Positions 34,138-43,917 of a stretch of DNA of 64,000 nucleotides are shown one piece after another. The DNA comes from Dactylonectria macrodidyma (Eukaryota > Ascomycota > Sordariomycetes > Hypocreales > Nectriaceae). The stretch lies in NCBI GenBank assembly GCA_020744425.1, contig JAGMUV010000017.1, forward strand, positions 558,001 to 622,000. The letters run 5' to 3'. The notes under the pieces were generated by a model, which did not search any database, had not been told where the DNA came from, and saw only the letters and a program-made list of their open reading frames with translations. The translations under genes and the position numbers were made by a program. The number at the start of each line of letters is the position of its first letter. Position 1 is the first letter of the stretch.

Positions 34138-35474
34138 AGCTAGTGTGGTGATGGAAGCTACATGTATTCAAAACCTATTGTCTGATCGTTGTTGGGTAGT
34201 GGTAGATGCTACAAGGGACCTTTAATCATATCCATTCATGATAAGCAACGCTACCGTTCACAATCTAGTATCAGGGGCCCTGTAGTCTGCTGTTATCGGA
34301 TTAAATAATGAATTGGGTGTCTGAAAACTCAAGTATTTCCTCCATCCAGCCTTGTAGCAATTCACAACTTCGCGACCTTTCCACATGATCATGCACCGTC
34401 AAGTCAGGAACCATCAGTCAAGCTACATTAGAAGTCATTCTCCTCTAGTTAGCGTGTTTAGGGAGGACTCCACGGTTTCCCCTGACGGTGATTCTTTTTA
34501 TACTTCGACCAGAATCCTCACTGCCCCTTCCAAACATTGGAGAAATTATGTAGGTCGAGTCGAAGGTTTGCTCAAAAATAGATGACTATTCCATTGAAGT
34601 TCGTTAGTTGAAAAATGCTAGAGGACCATGGCCTTGAGGGTTGTTCGGACATGAGTATGACAGGCGACTGAAAGTAGTGTGATATACCACTCTACGCCAC
34701 ACAGCCAGACCATCTCGCCGCTAGCTTCATTGTCATGATTGCTTGCATCACGCATAGACTACTATGACGTGGGGCAGGGACTGTGCAAATTGAGGCCCGA
34801 ACCTTAGCACTCTATCTAAGCTTTGCGCGACTCTTCACAAGATACTCATTAGGCAAAACACGCCGATCTGTGTCAGGATAAGATGAACTGGGCGCGAGTG
34901 TCTTGAAAAGCAAGCCAATGAAACGCTCTGCTCGTCAGGAGAATTCCGTGTCCCGCGGCTCGGGCTTGGTTGCAGCCAGTCACATACATAATTTCACCAA
35001 CAGTGACGTCTGTCCTTGGGCTCGCTGTCGCCGCTGCCTTCTGATTGGCACCCACTGCGGCCCGTTTTCAAGGGATGAGCCGCCTTGCAGAAATTAGACC
35101 GGAGAAGTAATCTGAAAAGAGGTTAGAAAACAAGCCTTTTCATTCTCTGCCGTTCCCCCCCAGTCATCAGCTGTGCTTTAGCCGCCAATCAAGCCTTTGC
35201 TTGCTGCAGCCAGCGTTGCTTAGGGCATGACGTGTCTCACTTTGGAAAGACATTTGGTCGATCTTTTGCCCTCTAGAGAAAAGCCGATTCCCTGCTCCAT
35301 GCTAGCGGAGCACGGATAGGCCATTCCGAGAGACGGGAAAAGCCGCTGTCTCTAGTGAGATGAGCGGTGATGGCCGAGTTGATGCATAAATCCCCCGCTA
35401 GGTCTTTACACTCGCCTCTGAGATTTTTCCATGCACGGCATTCTTCTCCTCTACTTCCAGTAGCCGTAGCCACG
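34138..35474. other. Intergenic region
   Basis: 1.3 kb without a supported gene; short frames only. The last 100 bases before the SLATT gene are an in-frame leader with ATGs at 35370 and 35382, so a longer N-terminus cannot be ruled out. Confidence 0.5.
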
Positions 35475-36290
35475 ATGTTCTCCTTGACTGAGAAAGGCTC
35501 TCGTGGCATTTTCAAATGGAGTCGGGCGCCGCAAGATCGAGAAGAACAGGGTTACCCTCCGAGCTTGACCACCAGTAACGGCCCCGAACCTGGGCTTCGC
35601 AGAACGTTGACCACGACCGATGTGTCGACTCTTGTCCCCTCTCACGACAAGCTGCTCATCTTTCGGTCGCTGGCTGGCATCGATACGGTCCCGGCATTGA
35701 CTGCTGAGGGCCACTCGGTCCGCACCGCACCAAACATTGGCATCTACACGCGTGTCATCACCGCCGAGAAAAAGGCTGCATCCAGCTACAAAGTTTTCCA
35801 CCTTCTGATCAACACATGTCTCGCCGTTCAAGTCATCTTTGGCGCTATTCTGACGGCACTTGGCGCTTCCAATGGATCAAACCGCGCCGTCACCGCATTC
35901 GGAGCCATCAACACCATCATGGCGGGTATTCTCGCCTACCTCAAGGGCTCAGGCCTCCCGAACCGCCTTAAATACAACGAGGATGAATGGAAGAAACTTC
36001 GCGAGCACATTGAGCAGCGAGAGCGAGAGTTTTGTCTGGTAGACTGCTCGCTCGACGTGCGAGAAGAGATCCACATCGTCGAGGACATGTACGAGAGGGT
36101 CAAGGATCAGTTGGAGGCCAACAACAGCCATGGGATGATGAAGCCATCTGCCGAGACGGAGCGGCCGAAGCGTGCTATCATGCAGCTTCCAGCGGCGAGC
36201 CCCGATCGCAACAGACGCGAAACGTTGCCTCCAACCTTCTCGGGGGGCAAAAGCGGACTTGACATGCTCGATGATACAAGGAAGAGTTAA
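35475..36290 (+). CDS. Fungal SLATT-domain two-helix membrane protein
   Basis: A single exon of 271 residues from ATG 35475 (CACGATGTTC context); upstream in-frame ATGs exist at 35370 and 35382. Residues 1-90 are polar and probably disordered. GIYTRVITAEKKAASSYKVF (from about residue 90) leads into two closely spaced membrane helices: FHLLINTCLAVQVIFGAILTAL at about 107-128 and AVTAFGAINTIMAGILAYL at about 137-156. A charged helix with GLPNRLKYNEDEWKKLREH and a second amphipathic helix follow, then a disordered tail. This is the pattern of the fungal SLATT domain (SMODS- and SLOG-associating two-helix effector). In bacteria SLATT proteins are predicted pore-forming effectors of nucleotide-signal conflict systems; fungal members have no established function. 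Its neighbours are a broken HET gene and an APH-type kinase. Confidence 0.8.
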   Translation: MFSLTEKGSRGIFKWSRAPQDREEQGYPPSLTTSNGPEPGLRRTLTTTDVSTLVPSHDKLLIFRSLAGIDTVPALTAEGHSVRTAPNIGIYTRVITAEKKAASSYKVFHLLINTCLAVQVIFGAILTALGASNGSNRAVTAFGAINTIMAGILAYLKGSGLPNRLKYNEDEWKKLREHIEQREREFCLVDCSLDVREEIHIVEDMYERVKDQLEANNSHGMMKPSAETERPKRAIMQLPAASPDRNRRETLPPTFSGGKSGLDMLDDTRKS

Positions 36291-36372
36291 GTGTGGTGGG
36301 AAATATCACTATACCTGGAGACGAAAACTCAAGCACATCAAAATCCGTTTCCGTTTCTAGAGCTGAGCTCCT

Positions 36373-36477
36373 GCTGCTCTAAGCTGAGCCGTCGCTAAGC
36401 TTGGGCTAAGGCCTGCTAAGTTTGCGCTGAGTTCGGCTAAGCTTGGGTTGAGGCTGGCCGAGCTTTGGGCTAAGGTG
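36373..36477. repeat. 21-bp minisatellite, about five degenerate units
   Basis: Units starting at 36394, 36415, 36436 and 36457 share the pattern GCTAAGCTTGGGCTGAGG with a strict 21-base period, and a weaker unit lies at 36373. Because 21 is a multiple of three, the minus strand reads as a degenerate heptad, for example LNPSLAE, LSANLAG, LSPSLAT. The array lies 83 bases after the SLATT stop codon. It is either a true minisatellite or the relic of a repeat protein. Confidence 0.8.
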
Positions 36478-36939
36478 CCTAGTGGGCCCAGATCTGGGAC
36501 AATGTCCCTGAATTTAGGCCCGGCTCGCCCTCGCTTTCCTTTAAGTAAGTACGTGAACGTCATTATATCCTTGCTAGCCTCTAAAATTAGGGCTATCTTA
36601 TTAACGATATTAACTATAGAAGTAGTCAACAAAATATATTGCGACAGTGTATCCTTCTAGTCTACACGGTCTATGTCATGTCGTAGTTTACTGTAAAAGT
36701 CGACGACAACGACAGCCATCGGCGGTTGAGCGTGACGCTTTCCTAATCAAATTAGTACTCCTTCAGATTCTCCAACCATTTTGAATTGGGCAGTGAAGGA
36801 GCCTAATGGTCAGGCATCCATGGCAGGCCTGATGGATGGGTTATTCAAGTTCTCGCCCGCGGTATATATCGTAGCGTTCGATTAATCCACTCCCCCGTTG
36901 TCCTGAAATTTGGAGGTGTCAGATAACCATTTATCCCAA
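36478..36939. other. AT-rich interval
   Basis: 36.54-36.70 kb is notably rich in TA/AT steps with stops in all frames, which is compatible with an old repeat damaged by C-to-T mutation (RIP). No recognisable element. Confidence 0.4.
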
Positions 36940-37983
36940 ATGTCCTCACTCAAATGCACCGCCGCGTGCCTCCAAATGACTACTTCCTCTATGTCAAATT
37001 TTTCGTTACGGCTTTGCAATCACTGCAGGGATATGCCTTGGCCAGAACAACATTTCTTTGGATACCACTTGGGCCTGGACCGCGATGAATCTCCTCATCA
37101 CAAAACCCTTGCCCATCTCCGCCAATCAGCTGACTTGGGTTGCCGCCTTTGCCAGTTGTTCTGGGCATACATAATTAATTGCTTCCAAGGCCTAGAACCA
37201 CCTACCGAAACCTCGCTGGAGTTTAGTATAAGCTATCGGAATGACAAGTTTCAACACATTAACATATTTCTGAAAAACACACTTGACGTTGAGAGCATTG
37301 ATGTACCTTTCAGATGGTCTAGCTACGCAAGTGATTTAGATGTAGAAAAAACTTTTCGCATCAGACGTATGCTGCACTTCATTTGTCAACTACCATAACC
37401 GGAAGAGTCTGCTGATGAAATCCTATTTACAGGGTTCACTCCCGACGGCTTTTTTCATGATCTGAATGACCTTGTTCAGGCACAGATCCGTCCTTGGATA
37501 AGCGAATGTTGCTTTAGACAAGGGGATCACCAGCATTGCAGGCAGACAAATGTGGGGGGTTTGATCCCGACTCGACTCGTTGACGTTGGCAAGCCTCAAA
37601 GTGGCACAGTGAAGCTTGTGGAAACGGACAATTGCCTCGGAAGTACGATGTATCCCTATCTGATTTTGAGCTATTGTTGGGGCAAAGGGAACGGCATCGC
37701 CAAAACAAGTAGACAATCTCCAGAATCGCCGAGATGGTTTCACTACAGCCGGCCGTCCAAGAACTATTCGAGATGCTATCACTCTGACAAGGATGATGGA
37801 CTACCAATACTTATGGGTCGATGCCATTTGCATCATCCAGTCATCAGGAGATGGCGAGAATTGGCCACAGGCATAAGAGTTACTGTAGTCAAGATAAGCC
37901 AAAGATGGTTCGCATATGTCGGCCCAGAATGCCCACACACTCACCAACATCGTGAGATAAGAGTTACAAGAATTTCTAGTTAA
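36940..37983 (+). pseudogene. Broken HET (heterokaryon incompatibility) domain gene
   Basis: From ATG 36940 one frame encodes the usual N-terminal part of HET proteins, including LRQSADLGCRLCQLFW. It is interrupted by a single in-frame TAA at 37396-37398, and the same frame continues with WISECCFRQGDHQHC, PTRLVDVG and the HET signature PYLILSYCWG. At 37701-37712 an apparent one-base insertion shifts the frame. The next HET motifs RPRTIRDAITLTRMM and YLWVDAICIIQ are then read in the other frame until TAA 37874-37876. Beyond this only traces remain before the 3' end of the kinase gene, so the second half of the HET domain and any C-terminal region are missing. HET domains trigger cell death after fusion with an unlike strain. 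This copy cannot make a complete protein. Confidence 0.85.
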
Positions 37984-39274
37984 AGATAAAGAGAGAGCGA
38001 ATTAGGCCCTCGTCCTCCTTGGCAAGCTCTGTGCAGTTTGGTTCCTGTAAGAAATCATCCATGTTATCGCAAGCCCGCTCAAGATACCACAGCCCAATCT
38101 TAATCATCTCATCGAAAGTTTCATCTTCAGTGCAGGCGTCCTGTGCGTAGTTGATCATGTCTCGTCCATTCAGCAGCAAGGTTGAACGGTAGAGCTGCGA
38201 GTTTAAATCGCCTCGCTCCATCTTGCATTCGAGCGCCGCTTTTTGACGATACCCTGAGCAAAAGCTGTTGCAAAGCTGTCTGAGCAAGTCGCCTAGTGTC
38301 GATTGCTGCTGTCGCCGTGCACTGATAAGTCGACAATGTAAAATAGAAAGGAATTCCGATACGTCTCCATTGACACCCCTGCCGTTTCTCGTAGCAAATT
38401 CCCAATCGATAATAAATGGACGAAGGTCATGGTCAAGATCGGGAGACAGTGGCAGCATTATATTGCCAAAGTTGAAGTCTCCATGCACGAGACAGGCCGG
38501 GTACTCATGTTGCGGATTCTTGATATCCTCGACGAGCCGTCGATAGTAAATGTCTGATTTGGGAACATTTGCCAAGTATTTTGGTAAATTTTCCATTGCG
38601 AGATACCAGACGACGTCGTCTGTCAAGGACTGAGAGAGGACCTCTGTAATTTCGGGCCGGGATTCAATCGCAAGAGCAGTTTCTCGGCTGTGCATCGTTG
38701 CAAGGGAGCGTCCCAAGATATTACCAATTCGTGACACCGAACTCTTCGCGTTTGGTGACGTGCTTGACTGGGCCCAGACCTCAACACGCTTATTAAGATT
38801 GACAACCTCACCCAGATCCTCCAGGAGAAGGATAGAGGCCTTGTCACTCTTATCAGTGATCAACAAGTCCGATTCAGCTCCCTGGTCGTGGCGTATAAAC
38901 CTTGGTAAGCGCCACATATCTGGGCTTGCAGCAGCTTCTGCGAATAGCCCGTCTTCGTCCCAGAGGCTCATCATGGTAGCTTCTACTTGCTGAAGGAGGA
39001 GCAACGTGTATTAGCACAAGCAAAGTGACGAGCGTGCGACTTCTTCATGTAATGGCATTCTCACTTGACGGTTTAAAGAAAACGGCTGCAGCTGGCCCTC
39101 GTCCTCGAAGAATGGCGACGCGTGCTTCAAGATGAGGGATTGTGGTCCGGCTTGCCCAGCCGCTTTGGCTGCGCGCAGAGTGGCGTTAATGGAGCCATGC
39201 GGAACCCGTGCCACTTCCCAGTGGGTACCTTGATAAACAGATTCGAGATATCGAGCGTAGTTTGGCTTATCCAT
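37976..39274 (-). CDS. Aminoglycoside-phosphotransferase-like (APH/CHK) small-molecule kinase
   Basis: Two exons (39065-39274 and 37976-38989) with a GTGAGA/CAG intron close in phase to give 407 residues from MDKPNYARYL. The N-lobe has LILKHASPFF (strand 3 with the ATP-anchoring Lys). A hinge region LLLEDLGE and the catalytic loop LVHGDFNFGNIML (His239, Asp241 and the metal-binding Asn) follow, then FIIDWEFA, the DFG-equivalent. These motifs define the APH/choline-kinase-like protein kinase fold. Fungal members are numerous and mostly uncharacterised; they phosphorylate small molecules such as choline, aminoglycosides or metabolites. There is no membrane segment. Its 3' end overlaps the last trace of the HET pseudogene on the opposite strand. 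A duplicated element carrying TGAGTCA sites lies 240-360 bases upstream of the start. Confidence 0.88.
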
Positions 39275-40867
39275 GGTGGAAAAAACTGGCTGGTTTCGGT
39301 AGACAAGACGCAATAGATGCAAAAGTTACGGGGGAAAATAGGAGGAAAGGTGAATAGCCAATATTAAAGTGATCAGATCACAGGCCGTTTTGCTTCAAAC
39401 GAGAATGCATCGAGATATTGGATTATAAGAGCATGATTAAATATTCGTTGGGAATTTAACAAAATTCTCCCTCTCCGTGCATGTTATTCCCAATGCAGCG
39501 TGTTTACGTCTCACCCCGCCCGTTGCAACTACTTTGCCGCGTGAGTCATAATAATACGACGGCCTGCGTTGCATCACTTACCCCGCCCCGTTGTAGCTAC
39601 TTACCGCGTGAGTCATAACACGGCGGCGTATGTCAAATGATACCTCTGAACAGAACAGCGCCAATTTGTTAGGACTGCGAAGTCATGCCTAAGAAGAGCG
39701 AATAGATTCTTGGAGGATCAAGGGAGATTGACCGAAACGGTTTGGGAACACACTCAGCAGATATACGCCAGGGTTACTCAGCGAAGTGTTATTATACAAG
39801 CGCATCCCGACTTCAGTCGGCATCAACGTGCCAGAGAATGGGCGCATGCTGCCGGCCTGGTACCATCAGCTCATCTTCTTCAGGTTCATGCTGGAATGGC
39901 AGGTCATTATGATAAGCTGGGCTAATAGGACGATCCCTGTCAGCTGCCAGCGCCGTCTGTGATTTCCGGCATATGATGGATAAGATGGATCTCAAATATC
40001 AGACAGGCAAGTTCCAGCTGCTGGCCATGCCGTATGATAAAGGGACCTATGGGCTGGAGGAAAGACGAGGGCAAGAAGAAGGAATGGTTAAAGAGTCCGA
40101 AGGATCTAAAAAAGAAGAAGTGGAGTAAGTCTAGTAAAAGCAAGGCGACCCCATTCTGTTGAGCAGGGACGATTCTAAACATCATTATTAGAGATCTGGG
40201 GCTACTTGAAGACCTGTTTTAATATTGATAGAAAGGAATTGAAGATGGAGGGGAACAGTTACTTTTTTAAGTCCATGAGTCGCGAAGACTCCGATTATTA
40301 CATGACAATCATTCACCACCATTATCCACCCAAACTCCTAAAAGCCACCACCTGTTTTCACATTAAGCTCTCAGTTCGAGGCTTCAGGTGAGGAGATCAT
40401 TAGGTTAGCTGAGGCGCCACTCAGCCCTGTTAGCTCATTGACCGAACCGAATGCGACATGGGCAAGGACGATTCCGCTTCGAGTGTAGTCGGCTGTCAGA
40501 AACGAAGCGCGTGGTGCGCCTCTGGCGAGAACTATTGATTTGGCTTTTGCCCCGAGGCTCAGCTCTACGGAACTCTCCGCGGGCGATAAGGTTGAGTCTA
40601 GCTCTTTACCATTTCATTGGCGGTACCCTAGTAGTGTACGGACTATCGACGCCATGTAGCTCAAAGGGGAGTATAGACCAGTTTTTTAGTATGAAGCTGA
40701 ACCCTTGTGTAAAAGGGACCATTCGCTTAAGGCTGTCTCACATTGCTTATTAAATCAGGTCGTGTGAGTTCACATATAACTTCTGCAAGCCCCTGAATCA
40801 ATACTCGGACGACTTTGAAGCCCAATCAAAGGTAGTCGCAAACGCTCAAACCCCCATCTCTTGCACC
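39275..40867. other. Intergenic region, promoters of kinase and 40.9 kb membrane protein
   Basis: 1.6 kb between divergent genes. Contains the tandem duplication with TGAGTCA sites. The interval 39.7-40.2 kb has short frames on both strands without a family match. Confidence 0.5.
39511..39632. promoter_or_regulatory. Tandem duplicated element with two TGAGTCA (bZIP-type) sites
   Basis: Two imperfect copies (39511-39569 and 39578-39632) share CACCCCGCCCGTTG / TACCCCGCCCCGTTG, a CTACTT block and GCGTGAGTCATAA. Each therefore carries TGAGTCA (39542-39548 and 39609-39615), the consensus for Gcn4/CPC1- and AP-1-type bZIP factors. The element lies in the promoter of the kinase gene, which runs leftwards from 39274. 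The sequence match is direct; the regulatory role is inference. Confidence 0.45.
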
Positions 40868-42825
40868 ATGTCATCCGCAGCAAGCGTTTACCAAGGATTT
40901 TGGATTGACCATGACCACGACGGGCTCTCCGGCGCGAGGCTGACACTGGACGCCTTCAACGCAGCACTCCTAATCGCATTCATCGCAATCTTTGTCACAA
41001 TCTGCGGAGATCGGATGTGGTGTGCAGTTCGGTTTGTGCTCCATCAATTGCGCGCTGGCGCAGAGCGACGGGGTGCAGACGACGAAAATCTGCAGCTTCT
41101 CGTTGTACACTCTACCATGCCAGGGGTAGCCTGGGACGCCCCGAAGCTCATGTTGACAACGATTCGGCAGACAGGTCGTCGGGATGTGAGCACGGTTTGT
41201 TTTGTCGCCGTGTTGGCGGTTCTTGCGCTCTTCAATTTCGTTGCTTGGACTGCGGCTGGCGTGCTCTCAGCTTGGGTTGCCGTCTCAAGTGGTCCGCTCA
41301 TATACGTCAGTCCCGACTGCGGATTCTATTCGGACCCATCGGATGGGGTTTCTTTTATGCCGGCGGCAGGGTTTCAAGCAAGGTTGCTCAATTCGTCAAG
41401 AATTGCTGATGAATACGTTCAGACATGTTATAATACCTCCAGCTCCTTCAATCCGCTCTGTCAACAATTCGTTCAGCAAGAAATCAGCTGGACTGGGAAA
41501 TCTAACGCCACGTGTCCCTTTTCGTCTGGGATGTGTCTTGGAGGCGATGATGCCGCTTTCGAAATGGACAGTGGCATGATCGACTCCCACGATACCTTGG
41601 GAATAAACGCTGCCAAGGAAAACCGAGTCCTATACCGACGCAAATCGACATGCGCACCAGTTATCACCAAGGAACCTTACGCAGAGCTCATACCCGGCCG
41701 CTATCCGGGAGAGGAATTCGCGCTTTATTACTACGGCGACACTTTCGGCATGTTGAATTACACTTATCAACTATCAACGTATGCGCAAAGAGGACCAGCT
41801 GGCTATATATTGAGGTGCAGCCACTACCATCTTCCCACGTCTAGACCTAGGCAGCTAACTCTAACCTCCCAATTAGCGGTGTATCCGCTCCTGCCGGATT
41901 CATGCCCATCCCTGAGATTGCAAGATCCGATGCTGAAGTCACCCTCTTTTTCCTGGTGCAGAACCTGCTTGCTTACACGGCTCCCGTCGAAGACTTGTTC
42001 TTCGCAGCACACACAAACCCCACCACCTATGACCTACCCTTTAGTAACGACACATATACTCTCTATTACAACGACAAGCTAGTTTCTGTCATGGGTTGTA
42101 TTGACCAGCATCAAATATGCAAGCCAGGTTTCGCCGGCGAGAGACCGAATTGCTCAGCATTGAGCAGCCTGGAGAATCTATATTCGGAAGTTACGAAGCT
42201 GGAACTCAACCAGGTTCAGCACGACACAGCATTCGTGATACATGTAGAAATCCTAGGAGGGGAGATGTTGAACTCGATTGCTGGTCGCGGGGCGGTCGGT
42301 CTTAAGGCACAAAGGACTGTCTTTAACAACATCAACATCCCGCTACCCGACAATCAATGGACCCTCGAAGTTGGCGGTTGGTTTAGCATTGCCCTTGCCC
42401 GGTTACAACATGCCATAGTGGAATACTCTACCGGGCCGGCACATGCGGATTCCGGGGGATATCAACGAGACACATCCTCTTCTCTCGCCCGGATTTATGC
42501 GAACACGTGCAACAGACAAAAGGGCCGGCAGTTAAGCTCCAGCACCGGTTACCTTACTTTCAACGTCGTGGGACTCGTCGTCATCTTCGTCGTTGGAGTC
42601 GTTGTCATACTGCTCAGCCCTCTCCTTATACTGATAGTGGGCTTGCGACGGAGCGGGAAATGGGGTCAACGTCGACTTGAATGGAAACTTCACAGCAACT
42701 TCCAAAGCGCCGCCTCTCAGTCTTCTCATGGATCCGAACCTTCATCTCCACCTTGGCAGGAGCCTCCCAACTACCCTAACCCTCCGCAGACAATAGACCA
42801 TGACCTAGGTCTCCACCGCGACTAG
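40868..42825 (+). CDS. Fungal membrane protein with large glycosylated ectodomain
   Basis: Two exons (40868-41814, 41877-42825) with a 62-base intron (GTGCAG/TAG) join in phase to give 631 residues. Helices lie at LLIAFIAIFVTICGDRMW (about 37-54) and VCFVAVLAVLALFNFVAWTA (about 115-135). They are followed by an ectodomain of about 400 residues rich in N-x-S/T sites and in paired cysteines (CGFYSDPSDG, CQQF, CPFSSGMCLGG, CAPV, CNRQKG). A final helix lies near 550-580, VVGLVVIFVVGVVVILLSPL, with a Ser/Pro-rich cytosolic tail. Proteins with this layout are widespread in Sordariomycetes and are often mislabelled as cytochrome P450, but no haem-cysteine motif exists here. The layout parallels that of the 6.9 kb protein without obvious sequence identity. 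Function is unknown. Confidence 0.82.
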
Positions 42826-43917
42826 CATCTCAAATTTAACAGACGCACGTGGGGGATCATGAAGGAGTGGAAAGTTAAGCAAGGTAAATAGGACTTAGAA
42901 TTAAGATTGGCTACCCTATGTCATATTGGGAAGACTACTAGCACACTTATGAATAAGAAGGATTCCCTGCCGTTAATTAAGACAAATAAACTAGAAACCT
43001 CATTTAATTAGTAGCCTAATAATACTTACTTACCTCCTTATCAAGCAGCAGTGAATGTGCTGAACAGTAAAAGCATGATGATTTATGTATGAACTGAAAT
43101 ATCTCTGTCTCCTTGAGCTGGAGTCATGTTACAACTTACCCCGCACAAAGGTCATAGCGCAAGTCCACCTTCTACCCTGTCGGTCCTCGCCAGCAAAACC
43201 TTGCAGAAAAACAATTCTCACATGGCCCGACAACTACGCTGACGACGACTATTTAATAAGCAATGCTTCTGCACACACCATCCCATATACCAGGACGGTG
43301 GGACAGGAGTGAAGGTAACTGGGTTCTTCCCACGTGGGCGAAAACGAATGGTTGCTACAGGCTGCATAGATAGACAAGGTATCTTAGACGAAAGTCGGTA
43401 TTCAAAAACAGTTTAAACCGGGGGATTGGCCGAGATTCCCGGTTCGTCGACCCCTCGCTTTGCCGGTACCGCCTGGAATCTCATTTAAAAACCCGGAAAT
43501 TTGCGACCGGTCTTCGGTCTTCGGTCCGCTTTGGTATGGGTTCCCCGGTTACATCGTTTGCTTTCTCCAGACCAAACTTCCCCACGTGGGCTCGCACTGA
43601 TCGACGACCCGGCCGGTGCGCAGAATGGCCGGAGTCTTGGGGATGATGGCTCTCGGGCCAAGATGCCTCTTGCGTGAAGGCCTGTAAAGCATGAGTCTCG
43701 CTAGCCGTGGGGAACGAGTTTTGCTAGCCATTTTGGCATACGCACGCATGGCGATCGGATGCTAGGTGGAGGTATATTATCACACCTATCAATCAACCGC
43801 GGCAAAACATAGCGGTGGTCTCTTAAATACCCACCGCAGGTCTATTCTTTGACAGCAGATCTGCAATTGTGTACGCTCACAACTCACCACCACCACGAGT
43901 TATTGATCTTGCCCATC
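42826..43917. other. Intergenic region
   Basis: 1.1 kb, no supported gene. Probably the 3' flank of the membrane protein and the promoter of the phosphatase. Confidence 0.55.
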
